From the NCBI RefSeq assembly GCF_017916325.1, contig NC_090159.1, forward strand, positions 561,001 through 625,000: a stretch of 64,000 bases of DNA. Reading direction: 5' to 3'. Positions 21,894 to 32,526 of the stretch are shown in pieces. A model generated the notes under the pieces. The model was not told the DNA's origin and ran no database searches. It saw only the letters and a list, made by a program, of their open reading frames with translations. A program made the translations under genes and the position numbers. Positions within the stretch are counted from its first letter, which is position 1; each line of letters begins with the position of its first letter. This DNA comes from Leishmania martiniquensis (Eukaryota; Euglenozoa; Kinetoplastea; Trypanosomatida; Trypanosomatidae).

Positions 21894-23705
21894 ATGACGA
21901 CGATGGCTCGCGTTGATGAGACGCTGGCGCGTTTCAAAGGCAAGTCGCCGCGAGACAGCTACAAGCAGATCTGCGGCGAGCTTCAGGTGCACATGCAGCG
22001 CGACATCTTTACCACTCTGCCCGGGAAGCCGATGGCGTGGCACCATATCTACACGCTAGACCTGGAAAGGAGCCTGCTGGGTACCAAGGGCTGCATGGCG
22101 ATGCTGCCGATCATCACCGTCAGCACTTCGATGCGCAAGCTTAGCCTGCGCTCCTGCGGCCTGTCGGACGACTTCGTGCTTGAGCTGTGCGGTATCCTCG
22201 AGAACCACCCGTCTCTGCGCTCGGTGGATATCAGCGACAACGATCTTGTCACGGTGTACAGTGCGCCTCACATCATCAGTGTCATGCGCAACAACTCAAA
22301 CATGGTGTTCCTCGACGTGTACAATACTCACGTCGGCTCCAACGTGGCGAGCATCATTGCGGACCTTGGCCAGCGAAACTTGAACAATGTCCTGCACTAC
22401 TACGAGGATCGCTATTTTCGCATGAAGAATCTCTTCAACTACATGGACGCGGACGGCACGGGTTGGGTGCTACTCAAGTCCCTCGTGCTTAACTGTCCGT
22501 TCCCAGTGCTGCAGGAGCAGTTTGTTGAGCGCATCGCTGCTAAGAAGCCACGCAAGCGCTCTGACAACACCATCCACATCAACACGTTTCTGCAGCTCGT
22601 CTACATGAATTACAAGACCGAATCGGAGATCGGCGCGCACGCGGAGAAGACGATCGATGAGCCCTACGTGTTCACGGTGGCGAACTGGAAGCAACTGTTG
22701 CATGCGGTGGAGCGGTATAACGCGCGCGCCGCTGCCGGGGAGGGCAACGAGAACCCGCGTAGCCGTGTGAGGCTGCCTGACAACCTCCACCGCTGGCGTC
22801 TGCGAGATTACATCATCACGCACGACGACGCAGACGCGGTTGTGGAGGGTGCGGTGCAGCTGGTTGAGCACTCGGAGCTGATGGCAGAGGGTGAGGGCGA
22901 GCCCATGGAGTTTGACAAGGCGGGCGAGAACGCTGAGCAGGAGACCCGGGTGGGCGATGATGCGTGTGCGGCGACAAATATGCCAGAAGCGGCCCCGCTG
23001 GTGATCCCTGTTAACGTCCTTATTCGGGCGGCCAAGGTTGCTCTCGTCCCTCCCCCCTCCGCCATCAAGCCCTCGTACCACTTCTACACGGACCGCGACG
23101 CCGCGTACGTGCCGGAGATCTTGCGCAACGGGTCGCGTCTGCTCAGCGTTGGTCGCCTTCCCTCCCTCTTCAGCTGTGGCACCTCCGTCGCTGGCGACAG
23201 CGCGGCCTCGGCCGACACACTGCAGGACTCCACCGACCCGCCGCACACCTTCTCGCTGCCCGCCTCTGTGGTCAAGATGGTGGTGAACTTCTTTAACAAG
23301 GAGTACGCAAAGCTCCCCGTGAAGAAGCCGTCCCCCATCCCTGACAGCCCCCGCACCCGCCGCGACAAAGCAATGGAGAAGGCGTCCATCCCTGTGGCGA
23401 CGTTCCTTAGCGCCGAGTTTGTCACGGACTTGGAGCGACTGTGCCCGCGCCTGCTCGCCGACTACTACTGTCGCCATGCACTGCTCATCGAGGACAGCAC
23501 CATCACGCTGCAAGAGATGGTGAACGTGCTGGACGAGATGTACGCTCAGTGCCGCATCGACCGCATCATTTCGCTGGACGAAATCGATGCCATGAAGAAT
23601 CCAATGAAGGATGCGTCCCTGGGAAGCTTCTTGAAAGCTCACTTCATGGAGCGCGACGAGCTTGTCTCGATCGTGGAGCCGTTGAGTGACGTGATGGCGT
23701 ACTGA
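21894..23705 (+). CDS. Leucine-rich-repeat protein with an EF-hand-like segment
   Basis: A 603-residue protein. Around residues 50-150 there are leucine-rich repeats of the ribonuclease-inhibitor type, for example MRKLSLRSCGLSDDFVLEL and LRSVDISDNDL, a protein-binding fold. Directly after, near residue 185, the sequence YMDADGTGWVLLKSL resembles an EF-hand loop with Asp, Asp and Gly at the expected places, although a full pair of EF-hands is not visible. The C-terminal half contains a Glu/Ala-rich linker around 325-370 and a helical region at about 460-600 with a second possible helix-loop-helix near 525-560. Trypanosomatids have many such proteins, often cytoskeletal or flagellar; a role here is inference. 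An ATG three codons downstream (21903) is a possible alternative start. No membrane segment is seen. Confidence 0.87.
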   Translation: MTTMARVDETLARFKGKSPRDSYKQICGELQVHMQRDIFTTLPGKPMAWHHIYTLDLERSLLGTKGCMAMLPIITVSTSMRKLSLRSCGLSDDFVLELCGILENHPSLRSVDISDNDLVTVYSAPHIISVMRNNSNMVFLDVYNTHVGSNVASIIADLGQRNLNNVLHYYEDRYFRMKNLFNYMDADGTGWVLLKSLVLNCPFPVLQEQFVERIAAKKPRKRSDNTIHINTFLQLVYMNYKTESEIGAHAEKTIDEPYVFTVANWKQLLHAVERYNARAAAGEGNENPRSRVRLPDNLHRWRLRDYIITHDDADAVVEGAVQLVEHSELMAEGEGEPMEFDKAGENAEQETRVGDDACAATNMPEAAPLVIPVNVLIRAAKVALVPPPSAIKPSYHFYTDRDAAYVPEILRNGSRLLSVGRLPSLFSCGTSVAGDSAASADTLQDSTDPPHTFSLPASVVKMVVNFFNKEYAKLPVKKPSPIPDSPRTRRDKAMEKASIPVATFLSAEFVTDLERLCPRLLADYYCRHALLIEDSTITLQEMVNVLDEMYAQCRIDRIISLDEIDAMKNPMKDASLGSFLKAHFMERDELVSIVEPLSDVMAY

Positions 23706-25258
23706 GAGGGTGTCAGCGTACACACGCACAGAGAGAGAGAGAAAATCGTACACGACTCGATATCTGTGGCGCGCACCTCGGCTGATCCGCCCGCCGCTGC
23801 ATATTGCTGAATGCGTGCGTGTATGTGTGTGTTAGGGTGGGGGGGTCCCACGACAGCGGCTCTCCTTCCTATCTGCCGCCTCCTTGCTCGACCCGCTCCC
23901 ATGCCGCCCACCCTCCGTCAGCTTCGAGCACTGTTCCGCATGTACAGAGCATAAAGCGCCATCTTTTCCCTCTTTTTCTGTTGGCGTCCGCTCCCCACTT
24001 CCTTTCCCTTTCCGCCGTTGCAAAGCGCGCGTCGGCCTCCTAATCCGTCTCCTCTCTTCCTTCACAACGCCCCTCCCCTCCCCCTTCGCCCATCGATGGC
24101 GCCATGTATTTCATCTCCCCTCCTCCCCCCTCCCTCTGTCTTCTCATATATACATAAATATGTACATATGTATATGTATTCATGTACATTGCGTGCGTGT
24201 GTGAGTGAGTGTGTGTGTGTGCCACGTCGCGCTAACGAGAGAGAGAGCGGTGAGGAGAGGGAGAGGGGAGGCTGCGGGGCAGGACGGGCCTGCGGGCCGA
24301 CTTTTCATCGTTGGGAATGGGGAAAGGGGCGCAGCGGCTGATGAGCTTGACGCTCCGTAGGCCACCTCTCCTCACCGGTCCACGCGCCGCTGCCCCTCTT
24401 TCCCCACCCCCAACGATGTGCCGTCGCACCAAACGTCTTCTCCCCGTCTTCGACGTGTTCTGTTCATCTCCTCCGTTGCGCCGCTCGGGTGCCAGACAGA
24501 AGCGTTGGCCAGACATGAATGTAAACGAAAGCTGATCTCCATGTGGTGTACTCTTCTTCTTCCCGATTCACCTTTGGCTTTGCCGCGGAGGCTCGTCCCT
24601 TTCGCTGTCCCGAGTGCGGCCCTTCAAACAACGGAGAGCCCTTCCCCTCTGACGGTCACGCTCCTTCACCAGAGGTGCCCGGTCGGAAGCAGAAGAGAAA
24701 GGCCGCAGTGGGAGAAGAGGACAGAGGGAGGGGGCGGCAGGGGCCGTAGTCGCGTCGGGTTGCCGGCTGCTTTTCCCAGTCCGTCTCGGTGATGACCATG
24801 GCGCGCCCTTGCCCTTTTTCTTTCTCTCTCTCTCGCCTATGTGTGGGTATGCGCGCTACGGTGCCTGCACAGCCAACGTGTTCTCACTCATTTGGAAGCG
24901 AAGCAGAACTGGCCAAAAACTCAGTGCCGCAAACGGAACGTGCGAGGGGCCCGTGGATGTCGGTGGGTCTCCACTCTCCTTCTCCACCTCCCTTTCTCCC
25001 TCTTGGTCTGGGGCCGATAGCGTTCGTGCCCGTGTGAAAGAGCGGGCTGAAGTCGGATGGGCCGGCTGGTGTCGAGCGCATCTCAGTGTGCACATTCTCA
25101 GAGAGAGGGGGGGTCTTACTCTCTCCCTCTTCCACTTTCTTCTCTCCCTCCCTCATTGTCCTCGTGGCTGCGGCTCTCTCTGCCGCCCTACGCTCGTGCA
25201 CGCGTCTTCTCGTTCAACGTGCGCCTCTACGCACACGCCATCATCATCCATGTCCTCC
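23706..25258. other. Leucine-rich-repeat gene 3' UTR and spacer
   Basis: No gene recognised. ATG is common here (about 20 by eye), unlike the next 7.3 kb. A TA/TG-rich microsatellite lies at about 24145-24200. From about 25117 to 25258 the sequence has no AG and is pyrimidine-rich, which is read as the trans-splicing signal of the following leader. Confidence 0.6.
24145..24220. repeat. TA/TG microsatellite tract
   Basis: Alternating TA, TG and CA dinucleotides with a short palindromic character (tatata, gtacat) followed by a GTGTG run. Low-complexity sequence in a spacer; its length may vary between strains. Confidence 0.75.
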
Positions 25259-25260
25259 AG
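25117..25260 (+). promoter_or_regulatory. Predicted spliced-leader acceptor opening the long leader
   Basis: A stretch of about 140 nt, rich in pyrimidine and without any AG, ends at the AG at 25259-25260. The last ATG before the ATG-poor zone lies at 25250-25252, just inside this excluded segment. ATG depletion begins immediately after the AG, which is the pattern expected if mature transcripts start at 25261. Internal acceptors further downstream are also possible. Confidence 0.5.
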
Positions 25261-25445
25261 AACAACCTTCCCCCTTCCTCCCCTTGCCGCTTTCCTTCTT
25301 TTCACCGTGACACACACTCGCGCCCCGCGCACACCGTGTGCATCACACAACCACATCTTCTTGGGCGCGCCCGCGCCCTCTCTCTGAAGAAGGAACAGCT
25401 GTCCCTTCCCCCCTCCCCCTCTTCCCTCCTCTGTACTCGCCTTCA

Positions 25446-25449
25446 CACA

Positions 25450-25480
<31 letters not shown>

Positions 25481-25487
25481 GCGCGCA
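25446..25487. repeat. CACG tetranucleotide repeat
   Basis: About nine tandem units of the tetranucleotide ACGC flanked by a CA run, lying inside the candidate long leader. Simple microsatellite. Confidence 0.85.
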
Positions 25488-26640
25488 GATCCCTCGAGGA
25501 AGCGCTGTACCCTCGCCTACTCAAAGGGCAGCTCTCCTCTCCTCTATTCTCTCTCTCTACTTTTGCTCTCCTCCACTTTTTCTCGTTAGCTGCCGCATTT
25601 AAACGCGCTAAGGTACCCTCTCACCTGTTCAGTCTTCTTTCCTCCCCCCTTGGTACTCCCGCAGACCGACCTCCACGGATACCCCCTTCCCCGCCGTGCA
25701 CGAGCAAGCACCAACCGGTCTTCCTTTCCCCTCATCTCTCTCTTCAATTTTACCCTAAAGCCCGTGCTGTCACTTCCCCTCACCCTCACCCCCCTTCCCC
25801 ACCCCCGACCTCATCAGCACGTGAAGGGTATACTTCAACACAGCCGCGGCACACACAGGTGCAGTTCATCCCCCTTCCTTTCTGTCACACACGTTCTTTC
25901 TTGAGTTCCTGAGACCGCCTGCCTCTTTATTTTCACGTCGTCTCCACCCCTTCGCTTGCCTCTCGTGTTCCCCTTCCCGATTTATTCACAACTCCCCTTT
26001 TCCTCCATCGCAGACACTTCATCCATCACGTTATCTCCCCTTTCGGCTTGACACGCCGCTCACCACCGCTGCGGGCTGTATTCGATTCCTTCAAACAGAA
26101 CCAAGCGAAGAAGCTCTCACTGGGGGCTGGTGAGGCCACACACACACACATACACACATACACGAAGGCAGAGTCGTTCGCGTACAACACGAGATCCGAT
26201 TTCGCCTCCTCAAAACCAGCACACAGGGACAGAGCCAACTGCAGTGCGTGGGTGCGTGTGTGTGTGTGTGCTTCATCTAATTCAGCTCGTTCCCCCCTCT
26301 CTCCTTTTTTTGTTTGCACAAGTGCGCGCCTGTGTGGGCGCGCTGCGACTACGACTGCGACTGCGACTGCACTCGTTTCTTTTCCTCTTTTCGTTTCCCT
26401 TTTCTTTTTTCTCTGTTAGCCGCTGTTGTCTCTTTCCACCACACATCCGTGCGTATCCGCAAGCACTATCCGACCGTCATCGAGCTCATCGCTTGTGACA
26501 ACATCCGCTTCTCCTTTATCTATCTCGTTTTTCTTGTTTCTGTGTCTCTCTTCGTCTTTCTTGTGAGGTCGTTTCAGCTCTTCACGCCAGCTCTTCCTTC
26601 TCTCGCTGTTTCCCTGCCTGAAAGCCTGACTCGCATCTGC

Positions 26641-27030
26641 ATGCGTGCTTCGGCGCCTTCCGCCCCTTTCGCTTCGTTTTGTGTAAGTGTGCTTCTTCCG
26701 CGAAGATCGATCTCGCTCCGCGAGGGCTTCCTCTTCTTTTACTTTTGGCTTCCGCCTCGCCTCCTCGTCGCGCTCCCCCTTTTTTTCCTCCTTTCGGTTC
26801 TCTCTCACCCTCTCCCGTTCTTTCTCTTACCACCACCACTACCGCCACTTCCCCTTCCTCCTCCCTCATCATCATCATCTTTTGTTTTTGCTTTTTTTTG
26901 TCTTATCTCTGGTAAAGCTGTTTCTACACGTGTGCATTCCTCACTTGTGTCCATTTTCTTCACTTTGGGATCTTTTCTTCTCCTCCTCTACTGCGTGTGT
27001 GTGCGTGTGTGTGTGCGATCTCATCTTTGA
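26641..27030 (+). other. Longest upstream ORF in the candidate leader (129 codons)
   Basis: This is the only upstream ATG in the leader that opens more than 20 codons. The predicted peptide is made of Ser, Leu, Phe and Pro from CT-rich sequence and shows no domain, so I do not call it a gene. If the leader begins at 25261 this ORF would inhibit downstream initiation. If an acceptor near 27533 is used it would be absent from the mRNA. Confidence 0.35.
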
Positions 27031-27480
27031 ACGGTTTTCCTGCCCTCCCCCTCTTCTTTTTTTTTTTGCTTGCCTTGTGGTGCATTTCTTCTCCCTGCTG
27101 ATTCTTCAGTTGGCTGCTGTCCTCGTCGAGAGGCGTTTCTCCTCGTTGTTTGGTATTGGCGGCGTAGACGTTTCTCTTTGGCACCTATCCGTCTCCGCCC
27201 TCCGTTTCGTTGCACCAGGTGTATTGCTTCGACGTCCCTGGACGTTCCTCTTCCCTCTTTCCCCCCCCCCCACACCCTCACAGCTGTGGTGGCTCGCTTT
27301 TCGTGTGCGCGTTGTCCGCTTGCCGCCACATACACCCCCCTTTTTTCCTTTCGCGTGCCTCTTTTGATTGACTTTCGGTTCGTTGACTGATTTTTTCGCT
27401 TGCGACTAACGGACGCTCTGACTGCGAGGCGGCGGTGGCCATACAACCACACATACACACACATATATATATATATTGGA

Positions 27481-27534
27481 CTTTTCCTCTCCCTCCTCCT
27501 CCTTTCTCCCGTTCCTTTTGGTGCGATCGCACAG
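27481..27534 (+). promoter_or_regulatory. Alternative spliced-leader acceptor candidate inside the leader
   Basis: A CT-rich tract ends at the AG at 27533-27534 and is followed by an A-rich block. No ATG occurs from here to 29952, so a transcript starting here would avoid the long upstream ORF at 26641. Confidence 0.4.
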
Positions 27535-29040
27535 ACAGGCAGACACAGACAGACTCTTGCGATCCCGTGTTGAAGGCCAAAGGAAGCCTGGCGCACCTTC
27601 GCACACAGCCGAGCCGCTCAGCAGCTGAAAATACGAGGAAAAGCGAAGGAAGCGAAGAAACTTAACGATAAAACGGGGAAAAGGACACAAAGGCTCGACG
27701 GGCATCTCCAACGAAAAAAACGCCCGAGGAGACTTCTGTGCAGATCACGAACGCTGAAGCAAACGTCTACCGAACGCTCGTGCGGCGCTTTCCTCTTTTC
27801 CTTTTTTTTTGTGTCGGTGCTACTGCTTCTGCGTGGCCGCTTTCTCTCTCTCTGTCTCTGTCTGTCCTGTCTTTTTTCTTTTTTTTCGCTACACCCCATC
27901 CCCTTTTCCCCATAAAACATTTGCTGTTCGCCTCTTTTTTCCCTTTCTACAACGTTCATTACACCGGTACAGACGCACACAGAGAGAGAAACGTGAAAAA
28001 AAATCGGGTGCGCCCACCAAAAAACGCAACGAACGTGACAATCCGCGCGGAGAGCGAAGCGGTGGAAGAGAAAAAAAACAAAGACAGCCGAACAACCAAG
28101 CAGCAAAAAAATAAAAAAGATACCAGCACGTAAAGAAAAAACAAAATAGACGAGCGCCCTCGGGGAAGAAAAAAAGGGAGAAACACCAAGCTGGCGCACC
28201 ACACGTTGCCAAAGAGAATTGCCATCATCATACAGTAGAACGAGCGAGTGCTTCGGGGCCGGGGAGGGGAGTGCAGCACGCGCTCAATCAAGCAGCAGGT
28301 GAAGCGCAAGACTCAGCGAAACGGCTGCAACGCGTTGACTCTAGAGAAGGTGCCGAAAGAAAAGAGCCGATCGAGCGAACACACACATACACACACACAA
28401 AAAGGGAAGTGAAAGCCACACAGACAAACACAGCCACAAACACAGAGAGAGGGAAAAATTGGAAGACAAAACGTCTCTCGGACGCGCGCGCTCTCTCTGC
28501 CTGGTGCTTCTGTGCACATTAAGCTTCCCCATAGGTACACACCAATACCCGCACAAGGAGCGGCTGCTGACAAACGGGCTGGGGGACACACTTGGATATA
28601 TACGCTGACAAAATCTGTATCGTGAACGAGCAAACAGCAGCAGTCCGGCCTCACCCCCCCCGGCGCCCTTCTCTCTCTCTCGTGTTGTGTCGGCTCTTTT
28701 CGCTATTCTGCAGGATCCATTTTTTTCTTTCTATATTTCTCTTCCCCCTTTTTTGTTTGATCTTCGGGCTTGCTTGATTGCCAACGCATAGAGTATCCTT
28801 CGCCCCTCCCTCCCTCCTTTTCCACGTGTACGCGTGCAGGTGAGCGTTGATTCGTTGGCGATTGACGCGTGTCTCTCTTTCTCTGGTCGTCCCCCTCTCC
28901 TCTCTGTCTCTCTGTCTGGTCTTTTCGTGTATTTTCCTCTTTGTGTGTATTTTCGTCTCTCTGAGATTCTTTTTTGTTTTCTTCTCTTTCCTTTTCTCGT
29001 CTCGCTTTATTCTCCACCTATCCCCTCCACTCCCCCCTCC

Positions 29041-29069
29041 GACCACCACCACCACCACCACCACACACG
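29041..29069. repeat. CAC trinucleotide repeat
   Basis: About seven tandem CAC units followed by a short CA run, inside the candidate long leader. Confidence 0.8.
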
Positions 29070-32000
29070 CCATTGACCCATCTGCATCTGCTTTCTTCCC
29101 CCCTCCCCCGAAAGTGAACTCGTTCATTTTCTGCCCCCCCCTTTTTTCATTCAGACACGGTCAGACGCGCGCGTACATATCCGACATTCTCTCTGACTCT
29201 GACTTGGACCCTCTCTCTTTGTCTCTCAGCTGCTCTTTTTTTTTTAGCGTGTGTGTGTGTGAGTGTGCGTGTGCGCTCGCTCTGTGTGCTTATTCCCCAG
29301 CTCACTTTTGCTGCCGAGTGCCGTTGGATCTGATCGGCGGCAGCAGAACACGTTTTTCGCTCACTGCTCGACTTTGCCTTCTTCTGCTTCGTCTTGCTTC
29401 TCGCTGTGTGCGTTCATTCACCTCTCTTTTTTCTTTTCTGTTGCTCTTCTTTTCTATCCTTCCTATCGTTGGCGCACGTAGATACCCCCGCACTGGCGTA
29501 GGCTCGCACGTGATTAGCTCTTCCCCCCTTCCCCCTTCCTCCCCCCCGCTAACTCTAACCCCCCTCCTCCTCCTTCCCTCTCGCTGCGCCATCATCCGAC
29601 TCAACGCCTTTTCGTTCAGTGCCTTTTTTTTTCTTCTCTTTCACGTCTCGCTTCTTGTCTGCTCCGTTTGGCGTTCGTTTCGGCGTCCTTCTGTCTCTCT
29701 TCATCGTATCTCACACCTCTCCGCTTTTTTTTCCCCCCACTCCCTCTCAGAAAAGTACATACGCAGACATTTCTTGCATCCTCCTCCTTTCTGCTTCTGT
29801 CTGCCCCTCCGTATTCCCCTGCTTGCCCACTACTCTTACCCTGCCCCCCTCCTCTTCCCTCCCTTCCTCCCTCCACCTCGCTCTCCTCAAACTTTGAGGT
29901 TCGATACAGAGGAAAAGGGCCGGAAAAAAGGAAAGGGCACGCACGCACGTGCATGCGTAAGGTTTGACTTGCTGCTGCTGCCGCTGCTGCGTGTCACCCG
30001 CCGCCCTGCCTCCCTGAACTTGGTCGCCTAGCGTCGACCAGATCGTTTGTGCGCTCTTCGAAGGCTTCCGTTTATATATATTATATATATTATCTCTCTC
30101 TCTCGCTCTTTTCCTCTCCTTCTGTGTGCGCCTTTTTTTTGTTCTCTTTACGTCTTTGCTCATAAACTTTCGCTCCCCCCAAACACACTTTTTTCTCGCC
30201 TCCCTCCGTGACAGTACCCGCGCGTCACTTCTTAAAGCTCTCCCTTTTATATTTCATCTCTCTCGCTCTTCGATTTTTTCTCCTGTTGTAAACATCTCCC
30301 TCCCTCTCTTGCGCGTGTGTGTGTGTGTGTTCCCCTCTTTTGTATGTACATTCACTCTTATGTAATCTGGCAATAGTGATTAGCACACACATACACACAA
30401 AATCGTATTCACAAACGAACACACACACACACACACAAACATTAAGAAGAAGCGGTCGCCAAAGTCGACGGCAGCCGTCCAACAACCGCACATCTTTTTT
30501 TTCTTCCCTTTGAGCGCAGAAGAGAAGGACAGACAGACACACTGCAAAAAAAATCAACAACAAAAGGAAGTCTGTGCCCCCCCCCACGCGCACACACACA
30601 GCCCTTTATCTTGCGTTCTTCTCTGGCGCTGAGTGCGCTCGCGTGTGCGTGCGTGCGTGTATGCTTGTCCTGTCCTCAGCGATTCCGCTTCCCGTCTTTG
30701 TTTTTTTTTCGTTTTAACGTCTCCACTTCACTTACTCTCCGTTCGCCTTCCTTAGCTCCTCTGTCGTCTCCCTCCTTCCCTCTGTCTCTCCGTACTCCGT
30801 CGCCGCCAGACGAAAGCGTAAATCTTTTTTTCTTCGCGTTCCCTTTTGCTTTCAGCTCATTTTTTCCCCCGTCTCTCACTTGCTCTCTCTTTTTTTTGGT
30901 GTGCGTTAGCGCCGTCGTTTGGTTTCAGTTTTTTTTTCCTGGTTTCGCTGCACTGTCGCTTTCTGTTTGGACGAATCCTCTCTCTTTCTCTCTCCTCCTC
31001 CCCTCTTTCATATATATATATTATATATATATATTTCCCTTTCCTCTCTCTCTGGGCTCTTCGTCTTCCGTTCACTTCGCTCGCTCTTTTTTTCCTCTCG
31101 CGACTGTCTCCTTCGCACCACTGAAACATTTTCTCTGGTATTCAAGTTTGCTGTCTGGGAAGAGGGGCACTGCGTCCCTCACTCTTCTTTTTTTTTCTTG
31201 CTCAAATCCTCTCTCGCTCCACGCTCATCGACATTTATTAGTATTATATCAGCCAAACTCCCCTTTCTTGCGACCTCTCGTCATCTACGTATTCCCCCTT
31301 CCCCCCCGCCTCTCCTCTCTTCAGCATTCCACCCTCTCGTCTGTTTCTGTCTCCTACTCCTCCCCCCTCTCTCTCTGTGTGCGTGTGTAAGTCTCGGTGT
31401 GTGTATTGGGCACACATCGATTTAATTTTCTCCTTCGTTGGCCTTTTTATTTTTGCTGTACGCGGCGTAGAACGAAAGGAGCGGCAAAGGAGCTGGACCA
31501 CACGTGACTAGGCAAAGCTACATCAGCCAAAGAGTGTGCCGCCGCTCTTCCCTCACGCTCGGCTTATCCACTATTGCAAGGCTACGCTGTTCGGCCCTTT
31601 TAGTGGTCCCGTACTCTTCTTCTCCCTCTTTTCCCCTCTCTTGCGCCGCGACTCGCTTGCTCTCGCCTTCGTCCTGATTGACATTTTTTTTGGACTCGGC
31701 CCCCTATTTCGTTTCTATTTTGGCGCCTCATCTGAAAGGTCGTGTGGGACTTCGCAAACATAAGTTATATACACACACACACACCTCTCTCTATATATAT
31801 TCCCTTTTGCGCGCATTTATTTGTTTGTTGCGCTCTCCTGTTGCTCGCTGCTTATTTTCGAAGGTCGGCTCGTGCGTGTGTGCGTCCCTCGACTCTCTCC
31901 TCTTTCTGTCATTCTGTGTGCGGGTGTGCCTGCGGTGTGCACTTGCACGGTCTTTCCTCCCTTGGCAGTGTTGGGCCTTCTCGATTGTTTCCCCTCTCCC

Positions 32001-32160
32001 CCCTCTCTCTCTTTTCTTTTCCGTTTTCCCTTTCCTTCGCGTGCGTGCGCTTTCACGCCTGTCGACCTCGTCCTCCATTTCTTTGGCTCAGCGTTCCGTC
32101 TCTCCCTCTCTGACGTTACCTTCTTCTGCATTGTCAGCGACATCGGCCGTGCCGCTCCTC

Positions 32161-32235
32161 GCCTCCTCCTCTTCCTAAGATAAGGCAACCCTTTCCTCTC
32201 TCCCTCTTTCTCTCCCTAAAGTGCTTCCTTTGCAG
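32161..32235 (+). promoter_or_regulatory. Proximal spliced-leader acceptor candidate of the RNA-binding protein gene
   Basis: A pyrimidine-rich stretch ends at the AG at 32234-32235. The 291 nt from there to the start at 32527 contain no ATG. This is the alternative to a long leader: if it is the main acceptor, the upstream 7 kb would be intergenic and its ATG depletion would need another explanation. Confidence 0.45.
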
Positions 32236-32526
32236 ATATCTCGCTTGCCTCGCTCGTGTTTTGGGCCACATTTTGGCTGGCAAGCAACCCAGGTCATCAG
32301 TACAGCAGGCTTGGGCATCAGCAGTGGTGAGGAAGTCCCTGCTGGCGACTCCCTCCCTCTCTCTCTCTCGACGTTGCGGATCGAAGCGCTGACGAACGCT
32401 TCCCTGAACACCGATTCTCTGTGTGGCTGCCTTCCCGCCCACCGCGGCGCGGCTCTTCCGGAACCTCTTTCACTGTAGCGCCTGAAGTGCACCCGCGTCA
32501 CTCTGAGCACCGCTGGTGAGGCTGCC

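Larger units (their letters stand above)
25261..32526 (+). other. ATG-depleted, pyrimidine-dominated zone; candidate 7.3-kb 5' leader of the RNA-binding protein
   Basis: No protein-coding gene is supported. The sense strand holds only five ATG in 7,266 nt (26641, 29953, 30344, 30360, 30661) by hand count, versus roughly 85 CAT and roughly 40 GAT. The zone alternates between CT-rich blocks (25.3-27.5, 28.6-30.1 and 30.6-32.2 kb) and purine or A-rich blocks (about 27.53-27.77, 27.97-28.64 and 30.37-30.60 kb), with many T-runs of eight or more. Long open frames such as 26314-27030 are low-complexity translations of CT tracts. It is best read as an unusually long leader, possibly with several alternative spliced-leader acceptors; that reading is inference. 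Confidence 0.6.

Noticed and set aside
22470..23753. A 427-codon minus-strand open frame
   Set aside because: It is antisense to the leucine-rich-repeat gene, whose codon bias creates long shadow frames. It has no domain and no upstream CT tract on its strand.
26314..27030. A 238-codon plus-strand frame in the pyrimidine zone
   Set aside because: Its upstream part has no ATG start and the peptide is a Ser/Leu/Phe/Pro translation of CT tracts with no domain.
28847..30031. A 394-codon plus-strand frame
   Set aside because: It has no ATG in frame for most of its length and is low complexity throughout, as expected for translated CT-rich DNA.
23706..32526. A strand-switch region
   Set aside because: Genes on both sides are on the plus strand and no credible minus-strand gene exists in the window.
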